From positions 1 to 37,435 of the forward strand of contig JAIMAN010000022.1 in assembly GCA_023511915.1 (NCBI GenBank): 37,435 bases of DNA. The letters are read 5' to 3'. The notes below the pieces were generated by a model. That model was given only the letters and a program-made list of their open reading frames with translations. It was not told where the DNA came from and made no database searches. The position numbers were made by a program, and so were the translations under genes. This document shows, in pieces, positions 6,045-14,173 of the stretch. The DNA comes from Armatimonadota bacterium (GTDB lineage: Bacteria > Armatimonadota > Fimbriimonadia > Fimbriimonadales > GBS-DC). Numbering within the stretch: the stretch's first letter is position 1; the number at the start of each line of letters is the position of its first letter.

Positions 6045-8411
6045 TTATGTGCCGCTCGGCAACGCGGGCGGGAATCGCGTCCCTTCGGGCTGGTTCCAAG
6101 TGTTGCCTTTGCCCGTCATGTCCCACAGCAGGTCTACGGGCGGGATACCGAACCGCTTGAGTCGCTCGTCGGGGTCTTTGCCGTTGTCGCGCAGAGTGTT
6201 GTTGTAGATGCGATTGCCGTCGGGGCTGGGGTCTACATCCAGCGGCGTCGGCGCAGGGAAAATCTGGCGCAGCCCAATTGTCATAATCCCAAAAGTGCCG
6301 TTGCCGACGATTTCGTTCTCGTACACTTCGGTGTTGTCCGCCGCCAGCAGCATGATGCCCGTGCCCTTCAGCACATTGCTCACGATGGCTTCGGGGTCAG
6401 CGAAGTTCGGCGTGTTGTTGTTGATGACGCGATTGCGCCGCACGATGCACCCGTCCTGCACTTTGGACGGGTTGAACGGCAGCAGGAAGACCAGAATACC
6501 GCCCGTATTGTTGTGGACATAGTTGTCTTCCACGATGGCGTTGACGCAGTTTTCGATTTCGATGCCCGTAACATTCTGGAAGGCTTCGTTGCGGCGCACG
6601 ACGATATTGCGTGACTGCCCGACATAGATGCCCGCGTCGCGCGTGCCCGACACCTTGCAGTCTTCCACCAGCACGCCGTCGCACTCGATGGGGTAGACGC
6701 CGTACAGCCCTGTGTTGTGCAGGATGAGGTTGCGGTAGACGACATTCCGCGCCTTATGCACCACGACGCCGTTGCCCTGATAGTTGCGGATTTCGAGGTT
6801 CATCACCTTGAAGTCGTTGCCCAGCCCAGAGATGGCGTCGGGCAGGAGGTTGCGCCCGTCCAGCACAGGTCGCTTGCCGTTGCGGATGACGCCCTCGATG
6901 GTCACGCCGTGATGGATGACCAGCACATTCTCGTGGTAGGTACCAGGGTAGATGCGCACGACGCCGTTGCGCCCCGCTTTGTCGACGGCTTCCTGGATGC
7001 TCTCGCCAGGGCGCACCTCCACGACGCGGGCGTGGGATGGTGAATCCCCCCTCACCCCCCTGCGCAAGGGGGGAGAGGGGGGATTCTGTTGTACGGCAAG
7101 AGTTTTGAGGCTGTGTGATTGTTTTCGTGGCGCAGGAGTGGTGGGCAGAGTGTTCTCCGCGCGGCGCTGCAGCTGTTGGATGCGGCGCAGTTCGGGGCTG
7201 TTGAGATTCAGGCGGGTGGGTTGACGGGGCACTTGTGGCTGCACGACAGGCAGCCCCGACGGCACGCGCTGGGGAATCTGGGGCAGCGCGGATTCGTCGG
7301 TCAGCGCAAGCAGGAACGCGATCAGGTCTGCCTTTTCCTGCGGGGTGAGGTTGAACTTGCGGATTTTGTCGTCCTGAAGAGGCACATCCAATCCCACCCC
7401 GCGCCCGCCGCCGCCCGCGTAGAAGTCCAGCACCTCCTCCAGCGTCTCGAACGCGCCGTTGTGCATGTAGGGCGCGGTGAGGGCGATATTGCGCAGGGTG
7501 GGGATTTTGAACGCGCCGTTGGGACCGCCGCCGCGCCCGCGTTCCGCCTCTGGCTTGGCGACATCGGCGGGTCCGTCTTTCGGGTCGGGCACGCCAATCA
7601 CTTTGAAGTTGCGGTCGGCAAACACGGGGATGCCGTGGCACTCGTTGCAGCGCGTCTTGGGCGAGAGGAACAGTTTCAGCCCGCGCTTCTCTTGGGGGCT
7701 CAGCGCGCTGCCGTCGCCCGCTGCGTAGCGGTCGAAGCGCGAGTTGAAACTGACCAGCGTGCGCTGGAACGCCGCAATCGCGTAGGTGATATTCTTAAAG
7801 GTAATTGCCTCGCCGTCCTTGCCGCCGAAGGCTTTATCGAAGAGGGCGCGGTACTCGGGGATGGCTTTCAGTTCGCGCACGAGCTCGGCGGGGTCGGCGT
7901 TCACCTCTTCGGGCGTGGTGATGACCATGCGCGCCTGCTCTTCGAGGTGCGCCGCGCGTCCGTCCCAGAACTGGCGGTGGTAGTAGACCGTGTTCCACAG
8001 GCTGGGCGCGCCCCGTGTGAGTTCGATTCCGCCTGTGCGCTCGCGCCCTGCGCCTTTGCCCCCGCGTCCGCGCGAACGCGGCAGCCCGTCCGAAAAGCCC
8101 AAGTGCGGATGGTGGCAGTGTGCGCACGAGAGCGTGTTGTCATCCGACAGAATGGGGTCGAAAAACAGCAGCTTGCCCAGTTCCACCTTTTCGGGAGTTG
8201 TGGGGTTGTCGGCGGGTTGCACGATTTCGGTCGGGAAGGCTTTCTGCAGTCCCGTGTCGGGGTTGTTGGGGTCGTAGGGCGGGGGATTGGGAACCAGCGC
8301 GCCGTTGTCGAGGCGCATGCCCACGAATCGCCCCTCCGAAATCGATGCGCTCACCAGCAGCAGCGGCAGCAACGCCGTCGTTAGTCCGAACATCCAGCGC
8401 GATTGAATCAT
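6045..8411 (-). CDS. Di-heme cytochrome c peroxidase (CcpA/MauG-type) fused to NosD-like beta-helix domain
   Basis: The 788-residue protein begins with an uncleaved anchor or signal peptide (about 7-23). Residues 60-372 form a di-heme peroxidase with heme motifs CAHCH (96-100) and CNECH (255-259), RGAPSLWNT (133-141), QFWDGRA (147-153) and APYMHNGAFETLEEVLDFY, where Met316 is a candidate distal ligand. A Pro/Gln-rich linker (373-460) follows, then a right-handed beta-helix (463-788) of NosD/pectate-lyase-like repeats such as GVTIEGV and GTRDAGIYVG. The family reduces peroxide or oxidises partner proteins in the periplasm. The beta-helix would bind or process a polymer or surface partner, which is inference. 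A GGAGGCG ribosome binding site precedes ATG 8411. A palindromic element lies in the linker. Confidence 0.9.
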   Translation of the reverse strand: MIQSRWMFGLTTALLPLLLVSASISEGRFVGMRLDNGALVPNPPPYDPNNPDTGLQKAFPTEIVQPADNPTTPEKVELGKLLFFDPILSDDNTLSCAHCHHPHLGFSDGLPRSRGRGGKGAGRERTGGIELTRGAPSLWNTVYYHRQFWDGRAAHLEEQARMVITTPEEVNADPAELVRELKAIPEYRALFDKAFGGKDGEAITFKNITYAIAAFQRTLVSFNSRFDRYAAGDGSALSPQEKRGLKLFLSPKTRCNECHGIPVFADRNFKVIGVPDPKDGPADVAKPEAERGRGGGPNGAFKIPTLRNIALTAPYMHNGAFETLEEVLDFYAGGGGRGVGLDVPLQDDKIRKFNLTPQEKADLIAFLLALTDESALPQIPQRVPSGLPVVQPQVPRQPTRLNLNSPELRRIQQLQRRAENTLPTTPAPRKQSHSLKTLAVQQNPPSPPLRRGVRGDSPSHARVVEVRPGESIQEAVDKAGRNGVVRIYPGTYHENVLVIHHGVTIEGVIRNGKRPVLDGRNLLPDAISGLGNDFKVMNLEIRNYQGNGVVVHKARNVVYRNLILHNTGLYGVYPIECDGVLVEDCKVSGTRDAGIYVGQSRNIVVRRNEAFQNVTGIEIENCVNAIVEDNYVHNNTGGILVFLLPFNPSKVQDGCIVRRNRVINNNTPNFADPEAIVSNVLKGTGIMLLAADNTEVYENEIVGNGTFGIMTIGLRQIFPAPTPLDVDPSPDGNRIYNNTLRDNGKDPDERLKRFGIPPVDLLWDMTGKGNTWNQPEGTRFPPALPSGT
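7042..7086. repeat. In-frame palindromic element A in peroxidase/beta-helix linker
   Basis: GAATCCCCCCTC (7042-7053) pairs perfectly with GAGGGGGGATTC (7075-7086). Inside it CCCCCC (7055-7060) pairs with GGGGGG (7068-7073) around TGCGCAA. The 45 bp are exactly 15 codons and encode NPPSPPLRRGVRGDSP at about residues 442-457. It adds low-complexity sequence without shifting the frame. Confidence 0.8.
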
Positions 8412-8509
8412 CGTTGACGCCTCCGCGCGTAATTTTCGACTGGGCGGTAGAAAATCCTGCCCATCGCACGCGGATCAGCGACTATTTGTTATGAGGGGCG
8501 AGTTGTACG

Positions 8510-8524
8510 GCGTTCGAGGAACGC
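8510..8524 (-). terminator. Small hairpin directly after csrA
   Basis: GCGTTC and GAACGC form a 6-bp stem with a 3-nt loop immediately below the csrA stop codon. No T tract follows on the minus strand, so terminator function is weakly supported. The rest of the 113-bp gap to the peroxidase gene shows no GGTATACT octamer. Confidence 0.25.
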
Positions 8525-8758
8525 TCAGGACGCGCTTTTGACCTTTTTGGTGGGGGCGGGCACATCTTCGGGTTGCGCCTGCGCTGCCATAATATTCTCT
8601 CGCTGGATGGCGTCGTAGATTTCGCGGCGATGGACGGTCACGGTGCGGGGCGCTTTGATGCCGAGGCGCACCTGCTCGCCGCGCACCTCCAGCACGATGA
8701 CCTCAATCTCATCGCCAATCATGATGCTCTGGTTGACCTTGCGCGTGAGTACTAACAT
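8525..8758 (-). CDS. csrA: Carbon storage regulator CsrA
   Basis: A 77-residue CsrA starting [19 protein letters not shown] and containing [19 protein letters not shown]. This is the full beta-strand core of the RNA-binding dimer, with the RNA-contacting N-terminal strand and the VHRREIY strand intact. The tail after residue 60 is longer than in E. coli CsrA and ends in Lys-rich KKVKSAS. It represses translation by binding GGA motifs at ribosome binding sites. It is the last gene of the flagellar operon, 27 bp after fliW, whose product antagonises it. AGGGAGGG precedes the start. A plausible target is the fliD leader at 15165-15176. Confidence 0.97.
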   Translation of the reverse strand: MLVLTRKVNQSIMIGDEIEVIVLEVRGEQVRLGIKAPRTVTVHRREIYDAIQRENIMAAQAQPEDVPAPTKKVKSAS

Positions 8759-8785
8759 CGAATCTGCCCTCCCTGGCGTGAACGA

Positions 8786-9250
8786 TTAGCTCGCGGCTTC
8801 CACCGCTTGCATGCTGCGCCACATCTCCTGCAGTATCGGATGGCGCGTATGGTAGCGCTCGTCATCTAAAATCACCTGCCGTCCTATGCGCGACTCCGTG
8901 TTGATAACCAGCGGCGCAAGTAGGTTCGCCGTCATCGCATGCGGGTTGCCCGACGGGATGGTCACCGTCGTGAGCACCGCTTTCGGCGTCTCCTCGCGCA
9001 GCTGCAGCCGTTCCGCATCCGCATCCGACAGCACCACCTCGTAGTCCGCACAGAAGAACCACGGGTCAATCAGCAGCATCGCGAAGCTCGGCTCGTCCGC
9101 CGACTGCAGCCACCAGAACGGACCTTCGCTATCATGCCGTATGAGGACGAAACGACGATACTGACTAAGACCCACCAGCCCGTCCTCGAAGGTGATGATG
9201 TCGTCCGCGTCTATTCTAATTGTACCGAATCGCGTGGTTTCAAGTTCCAT
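8786..9250 (-). CDS. fliW: Flagellar assembly factor FliW
   Basis: The 154-residue protein begins MELETTRFGTIRIDADDIIT and carries FEDGLVGLSQYRRFVLI, then the PFWWLQS segment typical of FliW. In Firmicutes FliW binds either flagellin or CsrA. When flagellin is exported, free FliW sequesters CsrA and flagellin translation resumes. The flagellin gene is not in this window. FliW starts 3 bp after flgL stops, with GGAGGGT upstream of ATG, and precedes csrA, the conserved arrangement for this partner switch. Confidence 0.96.
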   Translation of the reverse strand: MELETTRFGTIRIDADDIITFEDGLVGLSQYRRFVLIRHDSEGPFWWLQSADEPSFAMLLIDPWFFCADYEVVLSDADAERLQLREETPKAVLTTVTIPSGNPHAMTANLLAPLVINTESRIGRQVILDDERYHTRHPILQEMWRSMQAVEAAS

Positions 9251-9253
9251 CGT

Positions 9254-10138
9254 TTACCCTCCGCGTAGGAAATCGAACAGGTTCACGCTCTGAATGCGCG
9301 TGAACACCTGCAGCGACGCCTGATATCGCAGCTCGGATTGTTTGAGTTGGCTAATCGCTTCGGCGAGGTCTATCTCCTCGATGGCAGCGAGGTTGCCTGT
9401 GAGTTGGTCGCGGCGGCTCAGGTGCAGCCGCTCGTAGTTGTCCAGCTCGCGCGTGCGCACGCCCACCTCGCCCCGATAGCGGTGGAACTCGCTCTGGAAC
9501 TGTTCGATGTCGTTGAGGTCGACCATCGAGAGTTGCGCCGAGTTGCCGCTGAGGAGGTTGTTCTCGATGTCGTTGAGTTTGTTGTGCAGGTCGGCGATGC
9601 GCGCGCCCGAAAAGTTCATCGTGATGACGCGGTCAGCGGCGATGTTGACCAGCAGTGGGTTGCCGTCGCCGACATAGCTGGCGACGCCGCCTGTTACGGT
9701 AATCGGTTCGGTATGCACGGTCTGCCCGCTGAACAGGTAGCGTTCGCCGTCGGGGCGCTGGTTGCCGATTTGCAGCAGGCGTCGCTTGAGTTCGCGAATC
9801 TCCTGAATCAGCGCTTCGCGGGCGTTGGCGTCGTTGGTGTCGTTCGCGCCCTGCGTGACGATTTGGCGCGTGCGGTGCAGCATGTCGCCAATGTCGGCGA
9901 ACGCCTGTTCCGTCGCTTGCAAAAACATGCGCGCCTCGCGGATGTTGCGCCCGTACTGGTCAATCTGTTGAACCTGCTCGCGCAGCGCGAGCGCGTGTAC
10001 CGAGCCGACGGGGTCGTCCGACGGCTGCTCGACGCGCCGACCCGTCGCCACGCGCTTTTGCCAAAGCGTCATCTGCCCGACGCTCTGCTCCGTCGCGCGT
10101 TCCATCCGATGAAACTGCCAGTAAGTGCTAATCCGCAT
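9254..10138 (-). CDS. flgL: Flagellar hook-associated protein 3, FlgL
   Basis: The 294-residue protein has the FlgL/flagellin N-terminal coiled coil (MRISTYWQFHRMERATEQSV, with SVGQMTLWQKRVATGRRVEQPSDDP) and a C-terminal helix ELRYQASLQVFTRIQSVNLFDFL. FlgL forms the hook-filament junction together with FlgK, outside the cell. The length and both coiled-coil ends are normal and the middle domain is short. It lies 13 bp after flgK in the same operon, with AGGGG before the ATG. Confidence 0.96.
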   Translation of the reverse strand: MRISTYWQFHRMERATEQSVGQMTLWQKRVATGRRVEQPSDDPVGSVHALALREQVQQIDQYGRNIREARMFLQATEQAFADIGDMLHRTRQIVTQGANDTNDANAREALIQEIRELKRRLLQIGNQRPDGERYLFSGQTVHTEPITVTGGVASYVGDGNPLLVNIAADRVITMNFSGARIADLHNKLNDIENNLLSGNSAQLSMVDLNDIEQFQSEFHRYRGEVGVRTRELDNYERLHLSRRDQLTGNLAAIEEIDLAEAISQLKQSELRYQASLQVFTRIQSVNLFDFLRGG

Positions 10139-10151
10139 AGCCTATCTACCC

Positions 10152-11513
10152 CTAACGCGGCGCAACGAACTGCAGCACATCTTGGATTAGCGAATCGAAG
10201 GCGCCGATCACCTTCGCCGCCGCTTGGTAGCTGCGCTGGAACTTCACCAGGTTCGCCGCCTCCTCGTCCAGCGACACACCCGACACCGATTCGCGAATCT
10301 GGTGCAGATGCTCCAGCGTTAATTGTTGCGATTCGGCGCGATTTCTGGAGACCCGTGCGTCGTTGCCGACCTGCCCGACGAGGTTGTTATAGTATTGGCT
10401 GAGGGTCATGCCGCCGAGTGCGCCTTGCGGCTGGTTGCGCAGGTTCACCAGCGCCATCGCGATGCCGTTGTTGCCGGGCGCGCCTGCGACGCCGCTGGCG
10501 GCGATTCGGCGCGGGTCGCTGATGTCGCTATGCAGCGCAATATCGGAAGCGTCCGTCCCGTCGAAAAACAGCCAGCCCGTGTTGCCGTCCAGGTCGAAGC
10601 CCGTCTGGTGCAGCGTGTTCACCTGCGTAATCAGCGTGTTGGTGAACAGGTTCAGGCGATTCTGGTAGTCCTGCAGGTTGGCGGAGGCGTCCATCAGCCC
10701 GCGCAGTTGCCCGTTCTGAATGCGGATGTCGACGGGCGTGCTGTTCAGGTCGCGGTTCGGCACATCGATGCTGAGGGGCAGCGGGAACGACGCGCCGTCT
10801 TGCACCAGCGTGTGCCCGTCCACGAAGACCATCAGGCTGCCGTCGGTGTTGTAGTGGGCGCGTGCGCCGACCAGTTCGCTCAGGCGCGTCATCAGGCGGT
10901 CACGCTGGTCGAGCAGGTCGCTTGCTTCCGCGCCGCCCGAATGCGCCGCGCGGATTTGCTCGTTCAGGCGTCCGAGTTGCGTCGCGAGGTCGTTCGCCTC
11001 GCGTACGGTCTCGGTCATGCGCTGCTGGAGTTGGGTCTGCAGGGTGTTCCAGTTGTCGTGCAGGCTGCGGATGGTTCCGACCAGCGCGCTGGCAGCCTGC
11101 AGCACGCTTTGGCGGGCGGCGAGGCTATCGGGGCGCGTGGCGAGTTCGTCGAAGGCGTTGAACAGCGCGTTGAGACGCGCGCCGATGCCCTGCTCGCCAG
11201 GCTCCATCAGCAAGCCCTCGATGTTCTGCAGTTGCTGGCGCAGGGTGTCCAGCCGTGCGAAGTCACCCGTGTTGGAGTTGATGCGCTGCTCCAGCATCAT
11301 CTCGCGCACGCGCTGCACATGCTGCACGATCACGCCCGTGCCGATGCGGATGTTGGGGTTGAAGGCGTATTCGGGCGTGTTGGCGAAGTGGACGCGCCGT
11401 CGGCTGAAGCCTGGCGTGTTCACATTCGCGACATTGTGCCCCGTGACCTCCAGACCAATCTGGAAAGCTCGCATGGCGCGTGCGCCTAACTCGATGCCTT
11501 GAAAGCTGGGCAT
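10152..11513 (-). CDS. flgK: Flagellar hook-associated protein 1, FlgK
   Basis: The 453-residue protein begins MPSFQGIELGARAMRAFQIG and has the rod/hook motif TGHNVANVNTPGFSRRRV (29-46). It ends LVKFQRSYQAAAKVIGAFDS plus LIQDVLQFV, the signature C-terminus of FlgK. It caps the hook and joins it to the filament through FlgL. It starts 1 bp after the FlgN-like chaperone gene ends, so the two are translationally coupled. Length is at the low end for the family, consistent with a small variable D2 domain. Confidence 0.97.
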   Translation of the reverse strand: MPSFQGIELGARAMRAFQIGLEVTGHNVANVNTPGFSRRRVHFANTPEYAFNPNIRIGTGVIVQHVQRVREMMLEQRINSNTGDFARLDTLRQQLQNIEGLLMEPGEQGIGARLNALFNAFDELATRPDSLAARQSVLQAASALVGTIRSLHDNWNTLQTQLQQRMTETVREANDLATQLGRLNEQIRAAHSGGAEASDLLDQRDRLMTRLSELVGARAHYNTDGSLMVFVDGHTLVQDGASFPLPLSIDVPNRDLNSTPVDIRIQNGQLRGLMDASANLQDYQNRLNLFTNTLITQVNTLHQTGFDLDGNTGWLFFDGTDASDIALHSDISDPRRIAASGVAGAPGNNGIAMALVNLRNQPQGALGGMTLSQYYNNLVGQVGNDARVSRNRAESQQLTLEHLHQIRESVSGVSLDEEAANLVKFQRSYQAAAKVIGAFDSLIQDVLQFVAPR

Positions 11514-11514
11514 G

Positions 11515-11919
11515 CTACGCCTCCGTGTTCAGCAGCACATTTGTGCGGTTGGGCGCGGCGAGGGTGGGCGCGTAGTGGTCGGGTTCCGCCGCGCGGGTCA
11601 GAATCGCCATCATGCCGTGTGTGTAGTCCAGTTCGTCGCGGATGATGTCGTAGGCGGTCTGGGCGACGGCGTCGATGGCTTGTGCGGTCGCCATCGCCTG
11701 CTGCAGCAGGTCGGTCGGCAGGGCGTCGCGCTCTGGGATCTGGGCGACCGCTTGCCGCGCATGTTCCAGCCGCTCCAGTATCGGCGTCAGGCGGGCGTTC
11801 ACTGCATCGATGCGCGGCGCGTCGCGGGCAACCAGCGCGTCGAGCCACTCCTGCAGCAGCGGCAGAGCGCGCTTGCCCTCGTACAGCCATTCGCGAAGCC
11901 AATCGGCGTAGGTTCTCAT
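11515..11919 (-). CDS. flgN: FlgN-like export chaperone
   Basis: A 134-residue, mostly helical acidic protein (for example LLQEWLDALVARDAPRIDA) placed directly upstream of flgK. Size, helical composition and location fit FlgN, the chaperone that escorts FlgK and FlgL to the export gate. Sequence conservation in this family is low, so position is the main argument. It overlaps flgJ by 4 bp (ATGA). Confidence 0.75.
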   Translation of the reverse strand: MRTYADWLREWLYEGKRALPLLQEWLDALVARDAPRIDAVNARLTPILERLEHARQAVAQIPERDALPTDLLQQAMATAQAIDAVAQTAYDIIRDELDYTHGMMAILTRAAEPDHYAPTLAAPNRTNVLLNTEA

Positions 11920-12278
11920 CGTGCTTCCCCCGTATTCGGCAAGTGTCGGCTCAGTTGCTCGTAGAGTTGCTCTGCCAGACCGAAACGCCCCTGTCGGCTT
12001 AAATGGTCGGCAAATTGCACATCGAACATTTCGGTATAGTTGAGTGTTTTGCTCTGGGTGGGCACGGTGCGTTGCATCGCCCGCCAGAGTTGCAGCACAA
12101 ACAGCGATTCGAACTCCTTGCAGGCGCGCAGGAGGGCGGGATTAGCAGCACTGCGCGTAGTTTTGGAGTGCGGAGGCGGAGCTTCCGCTTGCTGAAGCCT
12201 GTCGGAGTGCGGAAGCGGGGCTTCCGCACTCCAAAAGGGTAGCGTGCTGGCGAACGACTGGATCCTTGTCTCCATCAC
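11916..12278 (-). CDS. flgJ: Rod-binding protein, FlgJ N-terminal domain type
   Basis: The 120-residue protein contains the rod-binding domain core LLRACKEFESLFVLQLWRAM (49-68), followed by KTLNYTEMFDVQFADHLSRQ. It lacks the C-terminal muramidase domain of proteobacterial FlgJ, as is common in other phyla. It helps assemble the rod in the periplasm. Residues 15-40 come from palindromic element B and contain a duplicated AEAPxPHS peptide. Without it the protein would be close to a bare rod-binding domain. It overlaps flgI and flgN by 4 bp each. Confidence 0.88.
   Translation of the reverse strand: MMETRIQSFASTLPFWSAEAPLPHSDRLQQAEAPPPHSKTTRSAANPALLRACKEFESLFVLQLWRAMQRTVPTQSKTLNYTEMFDVQFADHLSRQGRFGLAEQLYEQLSRHLPNTGEAR
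12161..12236. repeat. In-frame palindromic element B inside flgJ
   Basis: TTTTGGAGTGCGGA (12161-12174) pairs perfectly with TCCGCACTCCAAAA (12223-12236). The right half also forms a perfect 13-bp hairpin, GGAGTGCGGAAGC (12204-12216) with GCTTCCGCACTCC (12220-12232). Two near-copies of GGAGTGCGGRRGCGG are present. It encodes about residues 15-40 of FlgJ and leaves the frame open. Confidence 0.8.
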
Positions 12279-13543
12279 TGCACCTCGATTTCGGCATGCA
12301 GCGCGCCTGCCGCTTTGAGTGCCTGCAGAATCGCAATCAGGTCGCGCGGGCTGACTCCCAGCGCGTTGAGTGCCTTGACCAGCGATTCGACGGACGCGCC
12401 CTCGCGCAGGTAGACCATCCGCGCAGGCTCTTCGTTAGCGTCCACCTGCGTTTGGGGCACGACCTTCGTTTGTCCCTCGCTCAGCGGCGGCGGCTGCGAC
12501 ACTTCGAAGGTGGTTTGCACGCGTACGGTGATGCCCCCGTGCGCAATCGCGACGGGCGCGACGCGCACATCGCCGTTGACGACCACAGTGCCTGTGCGTT
12601 CGTTGACCACCACGCGCGCCGCAATATCGGGCAGCACGCTCAGTGTCTCCAGTTGCGCAATCAGCATCACGGGGTCGGTCGCATATTGGGCGTCCAGTGC
12701 AATCCGCACGGTGGAGGGGTCTACGGCGCGCGCGGTTAGGTTCGGGAACGCGCTGCGGATACTGCTGACCACGCGCGCGGCGGTGGTGAAGTCGGGCTTG
12801 TGGAGTTGGATGGTGAGGCTGTTGTCGCCCTGCAGGAAGTTGGCGGGCACTTCGCGTTCAATTAGTGCGCCGTTCGGGATGCGCCCAACGGTGGTGTGGT
12901 TGCGTTGCACGCGCGCGCCGCCCCCGCCGAAGTTGAACCCGCCGATGGACAGCGGTCCCTGCGCCACGGCGTAGACCTGCCCGTCCGCGCCGCGCAGGGG
13001 CGTCTGCAGCAGCGTGCCTCCCTGCAGCGAGCGCGCGTCGCCGATGCTGGAGACCACCACATCGATGGTGTTGCCCGCCCGCGCAAACGGAGGCAACTCG
13101 GCGGTCACCATCACCGCCGCGACATTTTTGACCTTCAGCGCGTTCGGCGGGACAGTAATCCCAAAGCGTTCCAGCATATTCGCGACCGACTGCACGGTAA
13201 ACAGCGCGCCGTTGCTGTCGCCTGTGCCTTCCAACCCGACCACGATGCCGTAGCCCACCAGCTGGTTAGTGCGCACGCCGCGGATTTGCGCGATGTCCTT
13301 CAGGCGCACGGTCGGCGCAGCGGGCTGCTGCGCGGGCAGTAAGGCAGGGAACACCAGCGCAAGCCCTACCGCCAGACTAAAGTTCACTAACCTGTGCGAG
13401 GTTGAAGACCCCCTCCTTGAGGTTCCCCCTGCAAGCAGGGGGAACCGAGTCTGAGCGGTTCCCCTCGCGAAGCGGGGGCAACCTGCAGGAGGAGGGGGGC
13501 AACTCATGAGCTCTGAATACGCCATCGGAACAGTGTCTCGCAT
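12275..13543 (-). CDS. flgI: Flagellar P-ring protein FlgI
   Basis: FlgI builds the P ring around the rod in the peptidoglycan layer. The core reads VRLKDIAQIRGVRTNQLVGY, GLEGTGDSNG and, near the end, VESLVKALNALGVSPRDLIAI, all diagnostic. The ORF is 422 residues, longer than the usual 360-380, because residues 15-45 derive from palindromic element C. The hydrophobic signal segment (LVNFSLAVGLALVFPALLPA) only begins at about residue 52. ATG 13543 has GGGGAGA just upstream and follows flgH by 12 bp. GTG 13387, directly before the signal segment, is a possible alternative start that would exclude the element. Confidence 0.93.
   Translation of the reverse strand: MRDTVPMAYSELMSCPPPPAGCPRFARGTAQTRFPLLAGGTSRRGSSTSHRLVNFSLAVGLALVFPALLPAQQPAAPTVRLKDIAQIRGVRTNQLVGYGIVVGLEGTGDSNGALFTVQSVANMLERFGITVPPNALKVKNVAAVMVTAELPPFARAGNTIDVVVSSIGDARSLQGGTLLQTPLRGADGQVYAVAQGPLSIGGFNFGGGGARVQRNHTTVGRIPNGALIEREVPANFLQGDNSLTIQLHKPDFTTAARVVSSIRSAFPNLTARAVDPSTVRIALDAQYATDPVMLIAQLETLSVLPDIAARVVVNERTGTVVVNGDVRVAPVAIAHGGITVRVQTTFEVSQPPPLSEGQTKVVPQTQVDANEEPARMVYLREGASVESLVKALNALGVSPRDLIAILQALKAAGALHAEIEVQ
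13409..13499. repeat. Cloverleaf-like palindromic element C at the 5' end of flgI
   Basis: An outer stem (CCCCCTCC at 13409-13416 with GGAGGGGG at 13491-13498) encloses two hairpins. GGTTCCCCCTGC (13421-13432) pairs perfectly with GCAGGGGGAACC (13435-13446). GGTTCCCCTCGC (13457-13468) pairs with GCGGGGGCAACC (13472-13483) with one mismatch. The flgI frame stays open through the element, which falls between an N-terminal MRDTVPMAYSELMS and the signal peptide. Confidence 0.8.
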
Positions 13544-13555
13544 ACCGTCTCCCCA

Positions 13556-14173
13556 CTAAAAAATAATCTTGAACAACCGCGTCAGAATCCCCTCGCGTTG
13601 GCGCGAGCCGACGATGCCCTTGCCCTCGAAGTAGATCTCGGCGTTGGCAATCGCGGTGGAGGGCACGGTGTTGTCGGCGCGGATGTCGCGGATGCGCACC
13701 AGCCCGCTGAACACCAGCGTCTGGGTCTCCTCGTTAATCTTCAGCGTGCGCTTGCCCTCGATGCGCAGCACGCCGTTCGGGAAGGTCTCTACCACCTGAA
13801 CGGTGATGCGCGTCTGCAGCGTGCCTGCGCGGGCGGTGTTGCCCTGCGCGTTCGACTCGGTTCTGCCCGACGCGCCCAGCTCGGGCCAGAGGAAGTTCAG
13901 CAAGGGTCCGACGCCCGCCGTTGTGGACGCCGACTCGGACTTCTGGACGGCGGTATTGGCGCGTGCAGAGGCGGTCGTGTTCTCGACGACTACGATGGTC
14001 ACCAAGTCGCCGACGCGCCGCGCTTTGAAATCGTCGTACAGGCTGCCCGCGCGGTCGTCCCACAGCGAGCCTGTTGCAGGGGGCACATCCGACACGACAG
14101 GATTAGGAGTGTCCTGCGGCGTTGACAATACCAGATATCCCGTTAGATACAGTGTCCAAATCGCGATACTCAT
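13556..14173 (-). CDS. flgH: Flagellar L-ring protein FlgH, lacking a lipobox cysteine
   Basis: FlgH forms the outer-membrane L ring. The 205-residue protein has the characteristic GSLWDDRAGSLYDDFKARRV and GDLVTIVVVENTTASARAN, plus GVLRIEGKRTLKINEETQTL and VRIRDI segments. The N-terminus (MSIAIWTLYLTGYLVLSTPQ) is a signal-like hydrophobic stretch without any Cys, so it cannot be lipidated in the usual way. The start is fixed by a 4-bp ATGA overlap with flgA. It is followed by flgI. Confidence 0.95.
   Translation of the reverse strand: MSIAIWTLYLTGYLVLSTPQDTPNPVVSDVPPATGSLWDDRAGSLYDDFKARRVGDLVTIVVVENTTASARANTAVQKSESASTTAGVGPLLNFLWPELGASGRTESNAQGNTARAGTLQTRITVQVVETFPNGVLRIEGKRTLKINEETQTLVFSGLVRIRDIRADNTVPSTAIANAEIYFEGKGIVGSRQREGILTRLFKIIF

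Noticed and set aside
7119-8384. 421-codon plus-strand open frame
   Set aside because: It is antisense to the cytochrome c peroxidase, which has clear heme motifs; a shadow.
10323-11489. 388-codon plus-strand open frame
   Set aside because: It lies opposite flgK, whose motifs are unmistakable; biased composition.
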